From an uncultured Phascolarctobacterium sp. (GTDB taxonomy: Bacteria > Bacillota > Negativicutes > Acidaminococcales > Acidaminococcaceae): 23,251 bases of DNA. The translations under genes and the position numbers were made by a program. The notes beneath the pieces are model-generated. The model saw only the letters and a list, made by a program, of their open reading frames with translations, was not told the DNA's origin and searched no databases. The first letter of the stretch is position 1. Every line of letters starts with the position of its first letter. The stretch is from NCBI GenBank assembly GCA_905200645.1, contig CAJKLD010000033.1:1-23251 (forward strand), given 5' to 3'. This document shows, in pieces, positions 13,244 through 21,395 of this stretch.

Positions 13244-14485
13244 ATGAATAAAAAGCATAACGAGCAAGTCAAAAAGCAGGACGATTTTTTTAACAGCAGT
13301 ATTTATAATGACGAAGCGGCACAGTTCAGCCAACAGCAGCTTATTGACCACATGACCTACCAAGCCGGCATGGAGCAGCTTGATGCGCAGCTGATGCAGC
13401 AGGTGACGGAAGCACGCGCTGATTTTGACTACAATAAATATACCGCCGCCGACGTGCAGCAGGCGCTGGCGCACGAACAGCGCACTCCCGAGGATTTTGC
13501 GGCACTGCTTTCCCCTGCCGCCCTGCCGCTGCTGGAGGAAATTGCCCACAAGGCGCAGCAGGAGCGCCAGCGTTACTTTGGCAATTCCGTCACCTTTTTT
13601 ACGCCGCTCTACATTGCCAACTACTGTGAAAATTACTGCATTTACTGCGGCTTTAACAGTCACAACAAAATTCAGCGCGCTTGTCTGAACACGGAACAGC
13701 TGCGCACGGAAATGGAAAGCATTGCCCAAACCGGAATGCAGGAAATTTTAATATTGACCGGCGAAAGCCGCAAAAAATCCGACATTAAATATATCGGTGC
13801 AGCGTGCAGACTGGCGCGCCAATATTTTAAGGTTATCGGCGTAGAAATTTATCCTGTCAACAGCGACGAATACGCCTATCTGCATCAATGCGGCGTCGAT
13901 TACGTTACTGTTTTTCAGGAAACCTATAACAGCGCTAAATACAGCCAACTGCACCTGGCAGGACCCAAAAGAATTTTCCCTTACCGTTTTAATGCCCAGG
14001 AACGCGCTCTGCGCGGCGGTATGCGCGGCGTAGGCTTTGCCGCGCTGCTAGGCTTGGACGATTTTCGCAAGGATGCCTTCGCTACGGGACTGCACGCCTA
14101 TTTGCTGCAGAAAAAATATCCCCACGCCGAAATTGCCCTCTCCTGCCCGCGCCTGCGTCCCATTATCAACAACGATAAAATCAAGCCTTTGGATGTCCAC
14201 GAGCGCCAGCTTTTGCAGGCGGTCTGCGCCTACCGTTTGTTTCTGCCTTTTGCGTCCATTACCGTTTCCAGCCGCGAATGCGCCAGAGTGCGCGATAATT
14301 TAATGCTTATCTGCGCCAACAAAATCTCTGCGGGCGTCAACACCGGTATCGGCGGTCACAGTCAAGCGCAGGAGCTGGGCGACGAACAATTTACTATCGA
14401 CGATAATCGTTCGCTGGCGCAAATTTACGCGGATATGCAGCGCTTACATTTGCAGCCGGTTATGGCGGAGTATGTTTATGTTTGA
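13244..14485 (+). CDS. thiH: 2-iminoacetate (dehydroglycine) synthase ThiH
   Basis: A 413-residue radical SAM tyrosine lyase that splits L-tyrosine to dehydroglycine and p-cresol; used by anaerobes in place of the oxygen-dependent glycine oxidase ThiO. The CxxxCxxC cluster motif is Cys128-Cys132-Cys135 (NYCENYCIYCGFN), followed by ILTGES (the GGE-like SAM-binding position) and the long C-terminal 'thiamine biosynthesis associated' domain with CPRLRP and SSRECARVRDN. The start is ATG at 13244, behind AGGAGA; a GTG six codons upstream overlaps thiG and is less likely. Anaerobic use is consistent with the host group. Confidence 0.97.
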   Translation: MNKKHNEQVKKQDDFFNSSIYNDEAAQFSQQQLIDHMTYQAGMEQLDAQLMQQVTEARADFDYNKYTAADVQQALAHEQRTPEDFAALLSPAALPLLEEIAHKAQQERQRYFGNSVTFFTPLYIANYCENYCIYCGFNSHNKIQRACLNTEQLRTEMESIAQTGMQEILILTGESRKKSDIKYIGAACRLARQYFKVIGVEIYPVNSDEYAYLHQCGVDYVTVFQETYNSAKYSQLHLAGPKRIFPYRFNAQERALRGGMRGVGFAALLGLDDFRKDAFATGLHAYLLQKKYPHAEIALSCPRLRPIINNDKIKPLDVHERQLLQAVCAYRLFLPFASITVSSRECARVRDNLMLICANKISAGVNTGIGGHSQAQELGDEQFTIDDNRSLAQIYADMQRLHLQPVMAEYVYV

Positions 14486-15137
14486 AGAAGCAGCGCACAG
14501 CCTCTGCGCCCAAAAATATTATCAGACAGATTATTTTCCGCTCGTTGCCGTGACCGATGCCGCCAGCTGCCTGCGGCCTTTATTGCAGCAGCTGGAGCGC
14601 ATCGCCGTAAGCTCCTACAAACCAACAGCATTACTTTTACGCGCCAAAAATTTATCCGCAGAAGAATATTTTTTGCTGGCACAGCAAGCGCTGCCCTTAT
14701 GCCAAAAACATCATATCTCCTTAATTGTGCATACGCATTGGCAAAGCGCACGCAGGCTGGGCCTAAAAAATCTGCATCTGCCCTTAAAGCTGCTGGCCGC
14801 TATGCCGGTTAACGAACGTAAATCTTTCTCCATCAGCAGTTCTGTACACAGCGTTGCCGAAGCGCGGCAGGCTTTGCAGCTGGGAGCAGAAACTCTGCTG
14901 GCGGGGCACATCTATGCCACAGACTGCAAAGCAAAGCTGCCGCCAAGAGGCTTGCACTTTTTGCGCGACATTTGTCAGACAGCAGCCACATATAATGCGC
15001 AGCACACTTTAAACAGCAAGCCGCCCGCCGCGGTTTACGCTATCGGCGGCATAAAATTTGACGCTGCCCAATGGCAGGCGCTCAAAGCGGCTGGAGCCTC
15101 CGGCGCCTGCATCATGAGCGGCTACATGCACATATAA
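14478..15137 (+). CDS. tenI: Thiazole tautomerase TenI (ThiE-superfamily)
   Basis: A 219-residue TIM-barrel protein of the thiamine-phosphate synthase fold. The block GHIYATDCK...PPRG (143-158) matches TenI of Bacillus subtilis (GHVFETDCK...GRG) better than ThiE, which has GPIF.T.TK, and the HxGQxD sequence of ThiE is not seen (LHLPLKLL is at 99-106). SSVHS (121-125) holds the conserved His124. TenI aromatises the ThiG product. The start is taken as the second of two ATGs (14478) since GGAG is seven bases before it; translation would overlap thiH by eight bases. With no thiE or thiC in the window the pyrimidine and coupling genes must be elsewhere. Confidence 0.8.
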   Translation: MFEEAAHSLCAQKYYQTDYFPLVAVTDAASCLRPLLQQLERIAVSSYKPTALLLRAKNLSAEEYFLLAQQALPLCQKHHISLIVHTHWQSARRLGLKNLHLPLKLLAAMPVNERKSFSISSSVHSVAEARQALQLGAETLLAGHIYATDCKAKLPPRGLHFLRDICQTAATYNAQHTLNSKPPAAVYAIGGIKFDAAQWQALKAAGASGACIMSGYMHI

Positions 15138-15139
15138 AA

Positions 15140-15178
15140 ATAACGCTGACCCTGAAAACGAGAGTCAGCGTTTTATTT
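15140..15178 (+). terminator. Terminator of the thi operon
   Basis: Nine-base-pair stem AACGCTGAC / GTCAGCGTT with CT/AG inside the loop, then TTTATTTTA. Confidence 0.88.
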
Positions 15179-15187
15179 TATATTGAA

Positions 15188-15226
15188 AAAAGGACTGCCT
15201 TTGGCCGTAACCTCCGGCAGCCATAA
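15188..15226 (-). terminator. Terminator after alanine racemase
   Basis: On the minus strand, GGCTGCC pairs with GGCAGTCC (one bulged base) and is followed by TTTTTTC, about 20 bases after the alr stop; the same GGACTGCC element recurs in the terminators at 8167 and 9602. Confidence 0.7.
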
Positions 15227-15247
15227 AATAAGGGAAAGCGTAATAAT

Positions 15248-16366
15248 TTAGTTGCCGCGTACATATTCGCGCGGCACACGCGGACTTACATTGCAGATAA
15301 TTTCATAGCAAATGGTGTCCGCCCACTCGGCAACCAGCTCCATTGGCAGCTCGCGGCCGCCGAAAACAATAACCTCGCTGCCCACATGTACGTCGGGTAT
15401 ATCGGTCACGTCCAGCATTACTTGGTCCATACACACCTTGCCTACAATAGGAGCGTGCTGGCCGTTGATAATCATATAACCGCGATTGGAAAGGCGGCGG
15501 CTCACACCGTCCGCATAACCAATGGGCACAGTAGCAATCACACTGGTACGTGCGGTAGAAAAAGTTCTGCCATAACCGATAGTTTCACCGGCAGGCAAGG
15601 TTTTTACAAAGGAAACCTTAGTTTTAACAGTCATCACAGGCTCAAAATTTTTATAGCAGTCCATCATGTGAGCAGGATGCAGCCCGTATAAAGTTATACC
15701 CTGACGCACCATGTCCAGCTGGTATTCCTGCAATTCCGTCAGCGCCGCACTGTTGGCAATGTGACGCAGGGGAATATGCACGCCCTCGGCTTCAATAAGG
15801 CGCAAGGCCTCCTGAAAGCGGGCAAATTGATAGGCGGCATAATGCTTATCGTCAGCATCCGCCGTAGCGAAATGCGAAAAAACGCCTTCAATATAAATCC
15901 CCGGCAAAGATGCCGCCAGCTTGGCAAACTTTCCTGCATCACGCACATGCACGCCAATACGGTGCATGCCGGTATCAATTTTGATATGTATTTTAGCCCG
16001 GGTGTGCTGACGCAAAGCCGCTTCGTTTAAAGCATACAGCCTTTCCTCGTCAAAAACAGCGTGACTGATATCATAGCGCACACAAATATCCGCTACCTCC
16101 GGCAGCAGCGAGCCTAAAACAAGAATCGGCTGGTCAATACCTGCATCGCGCAGCTTCACGCCCTCCTGCAAAAGCGCTACTGCAAAGAAATCTGCACCGT
16201 TGCGCGCCGCCTCCTGCGCCACGCGCACAGCTCCATGACCATAGGCGTCAGCCTTGACCACGGCGCACAGCTTAGTGGTCGGCTTTAAATTGGCTTTAGC
16301 CGTCTGCACGTTATGAGCAACGGCATCAAGATTGATTTCCGCCCACGCTCCACGTTGAATATGCAC
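15248..16366 (-). CDS. alr: Alanine racemase
   Basis: A 372-residue PLP enzyme that makes D-alanine for peptidoglycan. The PLP-binding lysine is Lys38 in VVKADAYGHG, and the second catalytic residue is the tyrosine of IGYGRTF; GYADG and KVCMDQ(V)MLD are also family blocks. It begins with GTG (MHIQRGAWAEINL) at 16366, with AGGGAGGT eight bases upstream; the longer reading from a GTG nine codons earlier is unsupported. The gene is preceded by the small Cys-rich membrane protein gene, and by gatCAB further upstream, on the same strand, without a terminator, so the whole block 19775-15248 is probably one operon. Confidence 0.95.
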   Translation of the reverse strand: MHIQRGAWAEINLDAVAHNVQTAKANLKPTTKLCAVVKADAYGHGAVRVAQEAARNGADFFAVALLQEGVKLRDAGIDQPILVLGSLLPEVADICVRYDISHAVFDEERLYALNEAALRQHTRAKIHIKIDTGMHRIGVHVRDAGKFAKLAASLPGIYIEGVFSHFATADADDKHYAAYQFARFQEALRLIEAEGVHIPLRHIANSAALTELQEYQLDMVRQGITLYGLHPAHMMDCYKNFEPVMTVKTKVSFVKTLPAGETIGYGRTFSTARTSVIATVPIGYADGVSRRLSNRGYMIINGQHAPIVGKVCMDQVMLDVTDIPDVHVGSEVIVFGGRELPMELVAEWADTICYEIICNVSPRVPREYVRGN

Positions 16367-16410
16367 CAAACAGACCTCCCTGCACAATTTCACACCACAA
16401 ATTTATCGTC

Positions 16411-16557
16411 TTATTTCTGCCCGCGTCCGCAGTTTTTGGCATGCGGACAACCGCTGCACCCACCGGAGCAGCCGCTGCCATATTTTCTGCCAAAATAGCT
16501 GCGGACAGCTAAAACAAAGAGTACCGCCAGCAATCCGCCGACAAGATAATCAGCCAT
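16411..16557 (-). CDS. FeoB-associated Cys-rich small membrane protein
   Basis: A 48-residue protein: a single N-terminal membrane segment (about residues 4-18, VGGLLAVLFVLAV) followed by a basic stretch and a short Cys-rich tail with Cys30, Cys34, Cys37 and Cys43 (C-SGGC-SGC...C). This is the architecture of the FeoB-associated Cys-rich membrane protein family, usually encoded next to the ferrous-iron transporter FeoB. Here it lies three bases after the gatB stop and before alr, with no feoA/feoB in the window. The ATG overlaps no other gene and the nearest ribosome-like AAGGA is far (about 18 bases), suggesting translational coupling to gatB. A metal-binding role is inferred from the Cys tail. 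Confidence 0.85.
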   Translation of the reverse strand: MADYLVGGLLAVLFVLAVRSYFGRKYGSGCSGGCSGCPHAKNCGRGQK

Positions 16558-16560
16558 TTT

Positions 16561-18003
16561 TTAGCTCATTTTTTCCTTGAGCAGCTTAGTAACCATGCCC
16601 GGATTTGCTTTGCCGCGGGATTTTTTCATAATTTGACCAACTAAGAAGCCAATAGCCTTATCCTTACCGGCCTTGTAATCGGCAACGGATTGAGGATTTT
16701 CCGCAAGAGTTTCTTCAACCAGCTTGAGAATAGCGCCCTCGTCGCTAACCTGCTCCAAGCCCAGCTTTTTAACAAGAGCTTTAGGAGCTTCGTCATTTTT
16801 GATCATTTCGGCAAAGACCTTTTTAGCCAGCTTGCTGGAAAGCACGCCGTCTTTAATCAGGTTGACCAGCTCTGCCAAATGAGCGGGAGCAACCTTAAAT
16901 TCGCTAATGGTAATACCTTCGTTGTTCATGTAAGCGGAAACGTCGCCCAGCAGCCAGTTGGCAACAGCCTTGCTGTCCTTAACGGTTTTAACTGCTTCGT
17001 CAAAATATTCAGCCATAGCCTTAGTGGAAACAATTTGCGAAGCATCGTATTCCGGCAGACCATGCTCCGCCATTAAGCGCGCCTGACGTTGTGCAGGCAG
17101 CTCCGGCAGAGTTGCGCGGATACGCTCAATCCAAGCGTCATCCAGCTGCACGGGAACAAGGTCCGGTTCGGGGAAATAACGGTAATCGTGCGCTTCTTCT
17201 TTAGAGCGCATGGACAAGGTTACGCCGTTGCCCTCGTCCCAGGTACGGGTTTCCTGCACAACGTGGCCGCCGTCCTCCAAAATTTCTTTTTGGCGTTCAA
17301 CCTCATAGTTAATGGCACGCTCCAAAGCACGGAAGGAGTTGAGGTTTTTGATTTCGGCACGGGTACCGAATTCTTTTGCGCCTTCGGGCATAATAGAAAT
17401 GTTAGCGTCGCAGCGCAGGCTGCCTTCCTGCATTTTGCAGTCGCAAACGTCAGTATATTCCAAAATAGCCTTTAGATTTTCCATGTAAGCGCGGGCTTCC
17501 GCAGCGCTGCGCATATCGGGCTCGGAAACAATTTCAATCAAAGGCACGCCTGCACGGTTGTAGTCAACGGCAGAGGAATCGGAGGTAGAAATAGTTGCGC
17601 CGCTGTGGTTCAGCTTGCCTGCGTCCTCCTCCATGTGAATGCGGGTTACGCCGATACGTTTATGTTCGCCGTCAACCACGATATCAATATGACCGCCTAA
17701 GCAGATAGGCTTATCAAATTGGGAAATCTGATAGTTTTTGGAAAGGTCAGGATAGAAATAGTTTTTACGGTCAAATTTATTATATTTTTGAATATCACAG
17801 TTTAAAGCCAAGCCTGCTTTAATAGCAAAATCAACAACCTGCTTGTTCAGTACGGGCAGAGCGCCGGGCATACCTAAGCAAACGGGGCACACATGAGTAT
17901 TAGGAGTGCTGCCGAATTCGGTGGAGCAGCTGCAAAAGGCTTTAGTTTTGGTTTTCAGCTCGGCATGAACTTCCAGGCCGATAACAGTAATATATTTAGT
18001 CAT
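16561..18003 (-). CDS. gatB: Asp-tRNA(Asn)/Glu-tRNA(Gln) amidotransferase subunit B
   Basis: A 480-residue subunit of GatCAB that binds tRNA and phosphorylates the mischarged glutamate or aspartate before amidation. The N-terminal cradle domain has VIGLEVHAELKTKTKAFC, CPVCLGMPGALP and FYPDLSKNYQISQ; the zinc-associated cysteines (Cys23, Cys25, Cys38, Cys41) are in place. The middle has RAGVPLIEIVSEPDM and the tail (about 330-480) is the YqeY/helical tRNA-binding part ending GKANPGMVTKLLKEKM. It is full length. The ATG overlaps the gatA stop (TAATG) so translation is coupled; GGGAGG precedes it. Confidence 0.98.
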   Translation of the reverse strand: MTKYITVIGLEVHAELKTKTKAFCSCSTEFGSTPNTHVCPVCLGMPGALPVLNKQVVDFAIKAGLALNCDIQKYNKFDRKNYFYPDLSKNYQISQFDKPICLGGHIDIVVDGEHKRIGVTRIHMEEDAGKLNHSGATISTSDSSAVDYNRAGVPLIEIVSEPDMRSAAEARAYMENLKAILEYTDVCDCKMQEGSLRCDANISIMPEGAKEFGTRAEIKNLNSFRALERAINYEVERQKEILEDGGHVVQETRTWDEGNGVTLSMRSKEEAHDYRYFPEPDLVPVQLDDAWIERIRATLPELPAQRQARLMAEHGLPEYDASQIVSTKAMAEYFDEAVKTVKDSKAVANWLLGDVSAYMNNEGITISEFKVAPAHLAELVNLIKDGVLSSKLAKKVFAEMIKNDEAPKALVKKLGLEQVSDEGAILKLVEETLAENPQSVADYKAGKDKAIGFLVGQIMKKSRGKANPGMVTKLLKEKMS

Positions 18004-19472
18004 TATTGTTTACCTCCCAGCGGTGCGAATACTTTATGATATTCGGTTGCTTGTTCAAAGGTATAGGCTGCGCGCAGAATAGTTTCTTCGTCCAGTACCT
18101 TACCAATCAGCTGCATACCGATGGGCATCCCGTCCTTAGCAAAGCCGCAGGGGATGGAAATACCCGGCAGGCCCGCCATGTTTACGGGAATAGTGGTAAC
18201 GTCCAGCATGTAGATGGTCAGCGGATCCATTTTGCCGTCAATCTTGTATGCCGTAACAGGAGAGGTCGGAGTCAGCAGTACGTCGCATTTTTCAAAGGCT
18301 GCTTCAAAGTCGCGACGAATCAAGGTACGTACTTGCATTGCCTTGTTATAATAAGCATCATAGTAGCCGCTGGAAAGCACATAGGTACCCAGCATAATGC
18401 GGCGGCGCACCTCAAGGCCGAAGCCTTCGGTACGGCTCATGGTAGTCATTTCCGGAGCAGAAGCAGCGTTCATGTTGCGATAGCCATAGCGGACGCCGTC
18501 ATAACGCGCCAGGTTAGCGGAAGCCTCGGCCGGAGCAATAATATAGTATGTAATTACGGCATATTCAGTATGCGGCAGAGAAACCTCCACGATTTCTGCG
18601 CCCAGTTCTTCGTATTTTTTAACTGCTTTAGCAATTTCCGCTTTCACTTCGGGGTCAATGCCTTCGCCAAAATACTCTTTGGGCAGACCAATACGCAAGC
18701 CTTTTACATCGGAGCGCAAAGCTTTAGTAAAATCAGGTACTTCCACATCCAAAGAAGTGGAATCCATTTCGTCCTTGCCGCAGATGGTGTTCAAAACAAT
18801 GGCAGCGTCGGTTACGTCTCTGGTGATAGGTCCGATTTGGTCCAGAGAGGATGCGAAAGCTACGCAGCCATAACGGGATACGCGGCCGTAGGTAGGTTTA
18901 ATGCCAACGCAGCCGTTAAAAGAAGCCGGTTGACGAATGGAGCCGCCGGTATCGGAGCCTAAGGTCCAAACAGCCTCACCGGCAGCAATAGCAGCAGCGC
19001 TGCCGCCGGAGGAACCGCCCGGTACGCGCTCCAAATTCCAAGGGTTATGCGTCGGGCCATAGAAGGAGGTTTCGGTGGTAGAACCCATGGCAAATTCGTC
19101 CATGTTGGTTTTGCCCAAGAAAACAGTTTCGTCGGCACGCAGATTTTTAATAACATGAGCGTCATAAATGGGAACTACGTTGCTCAACATTTTAGAGGAG
19201 CAGGTAGTGAGTAAGCCTTTAGTGCAGATATTATCTTTAATTGCACCGGGTACGCCGGCCAAAGGAGCAATAGCTTCACCGGCAGCGATTTTAGCGTCTA
19301 CTTTAGCAGCCTGTGCCAAAGCGTTTTCTTTATCCAGTGTTACATACGCGTTAACCTGGTCTTCAACTGCGTCGATGCGCTCATACAGAGCGTTGGTCAA
19401 TTCAACGGAGCTGACTTCTTTATTAACGAGCTTATCATGCAGCTCGTGCGCCGTAAGTTTATATAGTTCCAC
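18003..19472 (-). CDS. gatA: Asp-tRNA(Asn)/Glu-tRNA(Gln) amidotransferase subunit A
   Basis: A 489-residue amidase that releases ammonia from glutamine for the amidation. The Ser-cis-Ser-Lys triad is Lys79 (GAIKDN), Ser154 (GGSSGGS) and Ser178 (DTGGSIRQPA), the same numbering as in Staphylococcus aureus GatA. It is full length. It starts with GTG at 19472, supported by AAGGAGG eight bases upstream and by the typical first residues (ELYKLTAHEL). It follows gatC by 15 bases and overlaps gatB by one. Confidence 0.98.
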   Translation of the reverse strand: MELYKLTAHELHDKLVNKEVSSVELTNALYERIDAVEDQVNAYVTLDKENALAQAAKVDAKIAAGEAIAPLAGVPGAIKDNICTKGLLTTCSSKMLSNVVPIYDAHVIKNLRADETVFLGKTNMDEFAMGSTTETSFYGPTHNPWNLERVPGGSSGGSAAAIAAGEAVWTLGSDTGGSIRQPASFNGCVGIKPTYGRVSRYGCVAFASSLDQIGPITRDVTDAAIVLNTICGKDEMDSTSLDVEVPDFTKALRSDVKGLRIGLPKEYFGEGIDPEVKAEIAKAVKKYEELGAEIVEVSLPHTEYAVITYYIIAPAEASANLARYDGVRYGYRNMNAASAPEMTTMSRTEGFGLEVRRRIMLGTYVLSSGYYDAYYNKAMQVRTLIRRDFEAAFEKCDVLLTPTSPVTAYKIDGKMDPLTIYMLDVTTIPVNMAGLPGISIPCGFAKDGMPIGMQLIGKVLDEETILRAAYTFEQATEYHKVFAPLGGKQ

Positions 19473-19487
19473 AGCAGTGCCTCCTTA

Positions 19488-19775
19488 TCAATCAATTACG
19501 CGCGGTACTTTGAAGCCGTCATTATGGACAGCAGGAGCGTTTTTCAAAGCTTCTTCATGAGAAACGCCCTCTTTTACAACGTCCTCACGCAATACGTTGC
19601 TGACGGGCAGTACATAGGGAGTAGGCTCGATACCGGTGGTATCAATCTTTTCCAAAATATCGGCATAGTTAAGAATCTGGTTAAACTGTTCCGTGAACAC
19701 TTCCATTTCGGAAGCAGGAACTGTTAAACGGGAAAGCTGCGCAATGTGCTTTACGTCTTCAGCAGATACTTTCAT
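19488..19775 (-). CDS. gatC: Asp-tRNA(Asn)/Glu-tRNA(Gln) amidotransferase subunit C
   Basis: A 95-residue GatC, the small subunit that wraps around GatA and stabilises the complex. VKHIAQLSRLTV (residues 8-19), the loop NQILNYADILEKIDT (31-45) and EPTPYVLPVSNVLREDVV (50-67) are the conserved family blocks, and it ends with the FKVPRVID tail. It is the first gene of the gatC-gatA-gatB operon, with ribosome site AGGATGGTG. Confidence 0.97.
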   Translation of the reverse strand: MKVSAEDVKHIAQLSRLTVPASEMEVFTEQFNQILNYADILEKIDTTGIEPTPYVLPVSNVLREDVVKEGVSHEEALKNAPAVHNDGFKVPRVID

Positions 19776-19919
19776 TTTGTCACCATCCTATTATAATTTA
19801 CTTAAGCCCCACGTTTGAGTATGCAATACATACCAAAAAGTAAGCGTTGCATTCTAAACGGTAAGCTTGTTTTTAAAAATAACCTGTTTTATTATATCAC
19901 ATCTATCGCGCAAAGTACA
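19776..19919 (-). promoter_or_regulatory. Promoter and structured leader of the gatCAB operon
   Basis: Minus strand: TGTACT (19914-19919), 17-bp spacer, TATAAT (19891-19896) preceded by TGA (extended -10). The following ~105-base leader contains a closing stem (AAGC..CGTTT with AAACG..GCTT, 19804-19868) enclosing GTATG/CATAC. It is not a T-box: the conserved T-box antiterminator sequence is missing. Confidence 0.65.
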
Positions 19920-19974
19920 CTTAGCAAAGTTTAATCGGTAAAGAATATCTTGAGATATTTTTCTTTAAGCATAG

Positions 19975-20036
19975 TTAAAACCCTCTTATTACCGAGCATT
20001 CAAATTTTTCTTAAATCACCAGGTATTAAGAGGGTA
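19975..20036 (-). terminator. Terminator after the metallophosphoesterase gene
   Basis: Minus strand: ACCCTCTTA (20027-20035) pairs with TAAGAGGGT (19980-19988) across a long, partly paired loop, followed by TTTT. Confidence 0.7.
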
Positions 20037-20047
20037 TTGCACGTTAT

Positions 20048-21307
20048 TTACTTTGTAATTTCTACCGAGTCAAACTCTTTGCCGTCAGGCAGATAGGCTT
20101 TGAAAAACAGCTTATCCTCCTCTGCCCGCAGCGTCATATAGTTAGCGGTTTCCGGCTGCGGCGCACGAGCTGCGTCCCAGGCAAAATCACCCCACAGCGT
20201 AGGATAGCGCACGCTGCCTGCCACGCCTGTCAGAATATAGGTAATACCGTCTGCCGCCGGTGCAAAATTGCGCAGCGGCACGCGGCGGCGGTAAGTATGC
20301 AGATGAGCGCTGAGCACCGCATCTACCTGATATTTTTCAAACACCGGCATCAGCCGGCGGCTGAAATCCAGAAAAAAGGTTTCTCTTTGCGGTCTTCCTG
20401 AGTCCTTGCTAAAGGCATACATAAAAACATCGCGATGCTGCAAAACAATTTTCCATTTAGCTTTGCTTTTCTCCAGGTCCTGCTCCAGCCACGCCAGTTC
20501 TTCTTCCAAAAGATTTGGCTGCCAATTCTGTGCCTCATAAAAATTAGTATCCAGCACGGTAAAATGCACAGAGCCATAATCAAAGCTATAAAATTGATTG
20601 GGATATTGCTTTAAACCATTCTGCGGCAGTTGAAACAAATTAACATAGCTTTTAGGCGGCGTCAGCTGCCAATCAATGCTATATGCTTCATGATTGCCAA
20701 TTACGGGCGCAAAGCTTATTTCGGAGCTAAACGGCTCTACGCTGGCGAACCAGGCGCGCCACTGCCCGGCATCCTGCCCGTTATCAACTAAATCTCCCAT
20801 ATTGATGTACAGCTCCGCCTCGCTATGGCGTTGATAGGCGCTGCGCGCAAGCTTTTGCCAGCCGCTGTAATCGCTGCTTTGGGAATCAGGAAAAATAAGC
20901 GCTGTAAAGCCTGTTCTGCCGTCGGTTTTCACATTATGCCAAGCGCCTTTATTTTTATCGCTCACAATGCGGTATTCGTAAACCGTACCCGGCTTTAAGC
21001 CCTTAAGCTGCGCCTGATACTGAATATAATCGCCCCTGCCCTCGGTAAAGGAGCATTCTGTCGCATACTGCGTTCCCAGCTGGTTAGTGCCTTTTTCTTG
21101 ATATTCAACCTTGTAATTTTGCCGCACATCGCTCTGCCACATGAGCGTGCGGGTAGTTCTGTTATTTTCTGCGACTAATTGACGGATGTATTTTACGCCC
21201 ACAGAACTGTCGCTGCCCGCATCGGCTTGCTCCGCCTGTCTGCCGCAGCCCAAGGTCAGTCCCAAAACACATAATATTACTAAAGCAAAAGTAAAGTGTT
21301 TGCGCAT
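20048..21307 (-). CDS. Metallophosphoesterase with N-terminal fibronectin-like domain (purple acid phosphatase-like), probably exported
   Basis: A 419-residue protein. Residues 1-20 form an export signal ending near LGLTLGC (Cys21); the cysteine may be a lipoprotein anchor, but the -3/-2 positions (T, L) depart from the lipobox. Residues 35-130 form a fibronectin type III-like domain, then the calcineurin-like phosphoesterase core: Asp141 (FPDSQ), GDLVDNG (171-177), GNHE (204-207), His291 (LQHRD) and His335/His337 (AHLHTYRR). This set of metal ligands is complete. The start is ATG at 21307, behind AGAGGT; an upstream in-frame ATG at 21343 would place the ribosome site inside the gene. It follows the MerR gene, with a terminator hairpin between them. 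Confidence 0.85.
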   Translation of the reverse strand: MRKHFTFALVILCVLGLTLGCGRQAEQADAGSDSSVGVKYIRQLVAENNRTTRTLMWQSDVRQNYKVEYQEKGTNQLGTQYATECSFTEGRGDYIQYQAQLKGLKPGTVYEYRIVSDKNKGAWHNVKTDGRTGFTALIFPDSQSSDYSGWQKLARSAYQRHSEAELYINMGDLVDNGQDAGQWRAWFASVEPFSSEISFAPVIGNHEAYSIDWQLTPPKSYVNLFQLPQNGLKQYPNQFYSFDYGSVHFTVLDTNFYEAQNWQPNLLEEELAWLEQDLEKSKAKWKIVLQHRDVFMYAFSKDSGRPQRETFFLDFSRRLMPVFEKYQVDAVLSAHLHTYRRRVPLRNFAPAADGITYILTGVAGSVRYPTLWGDFAWDAARAPQPETANYMTLRAEEDKLFFKAYLPDGKEFDSVEITK

Positions 21308-21324
21308 AATAATTACCTCTGTTA

Positions 21325-21357
21325 TAAAAAAACGGCTCAACATAATATTGAGCCGCT
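21325..21357 (-). terminator. Terminator-like hairpin between merR and the phosphoesterase
   Basis: Minus strand: CGGCTCAA (21348-21355, read as reverse complement TTGAGCCG) forms an 8-bp stem followed by TTTTTTTAT. The phosphoesterase ribosome site starts only a few bases later, so the hairpin lies in its immediate 5' region. Confidence 0.85.
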
Positions 21358-21395
21358 AGAATTTACTGCATACAGGACTATTCTTCTAAGCTTAG

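Noticed and set aside
19776..19890. T-box riboswitch upstream of gatC
   Set aside because: The conserved AGGGUGGNACCGCG antiterminator sequence is absent and there is no intrinsic terminator before gatC.
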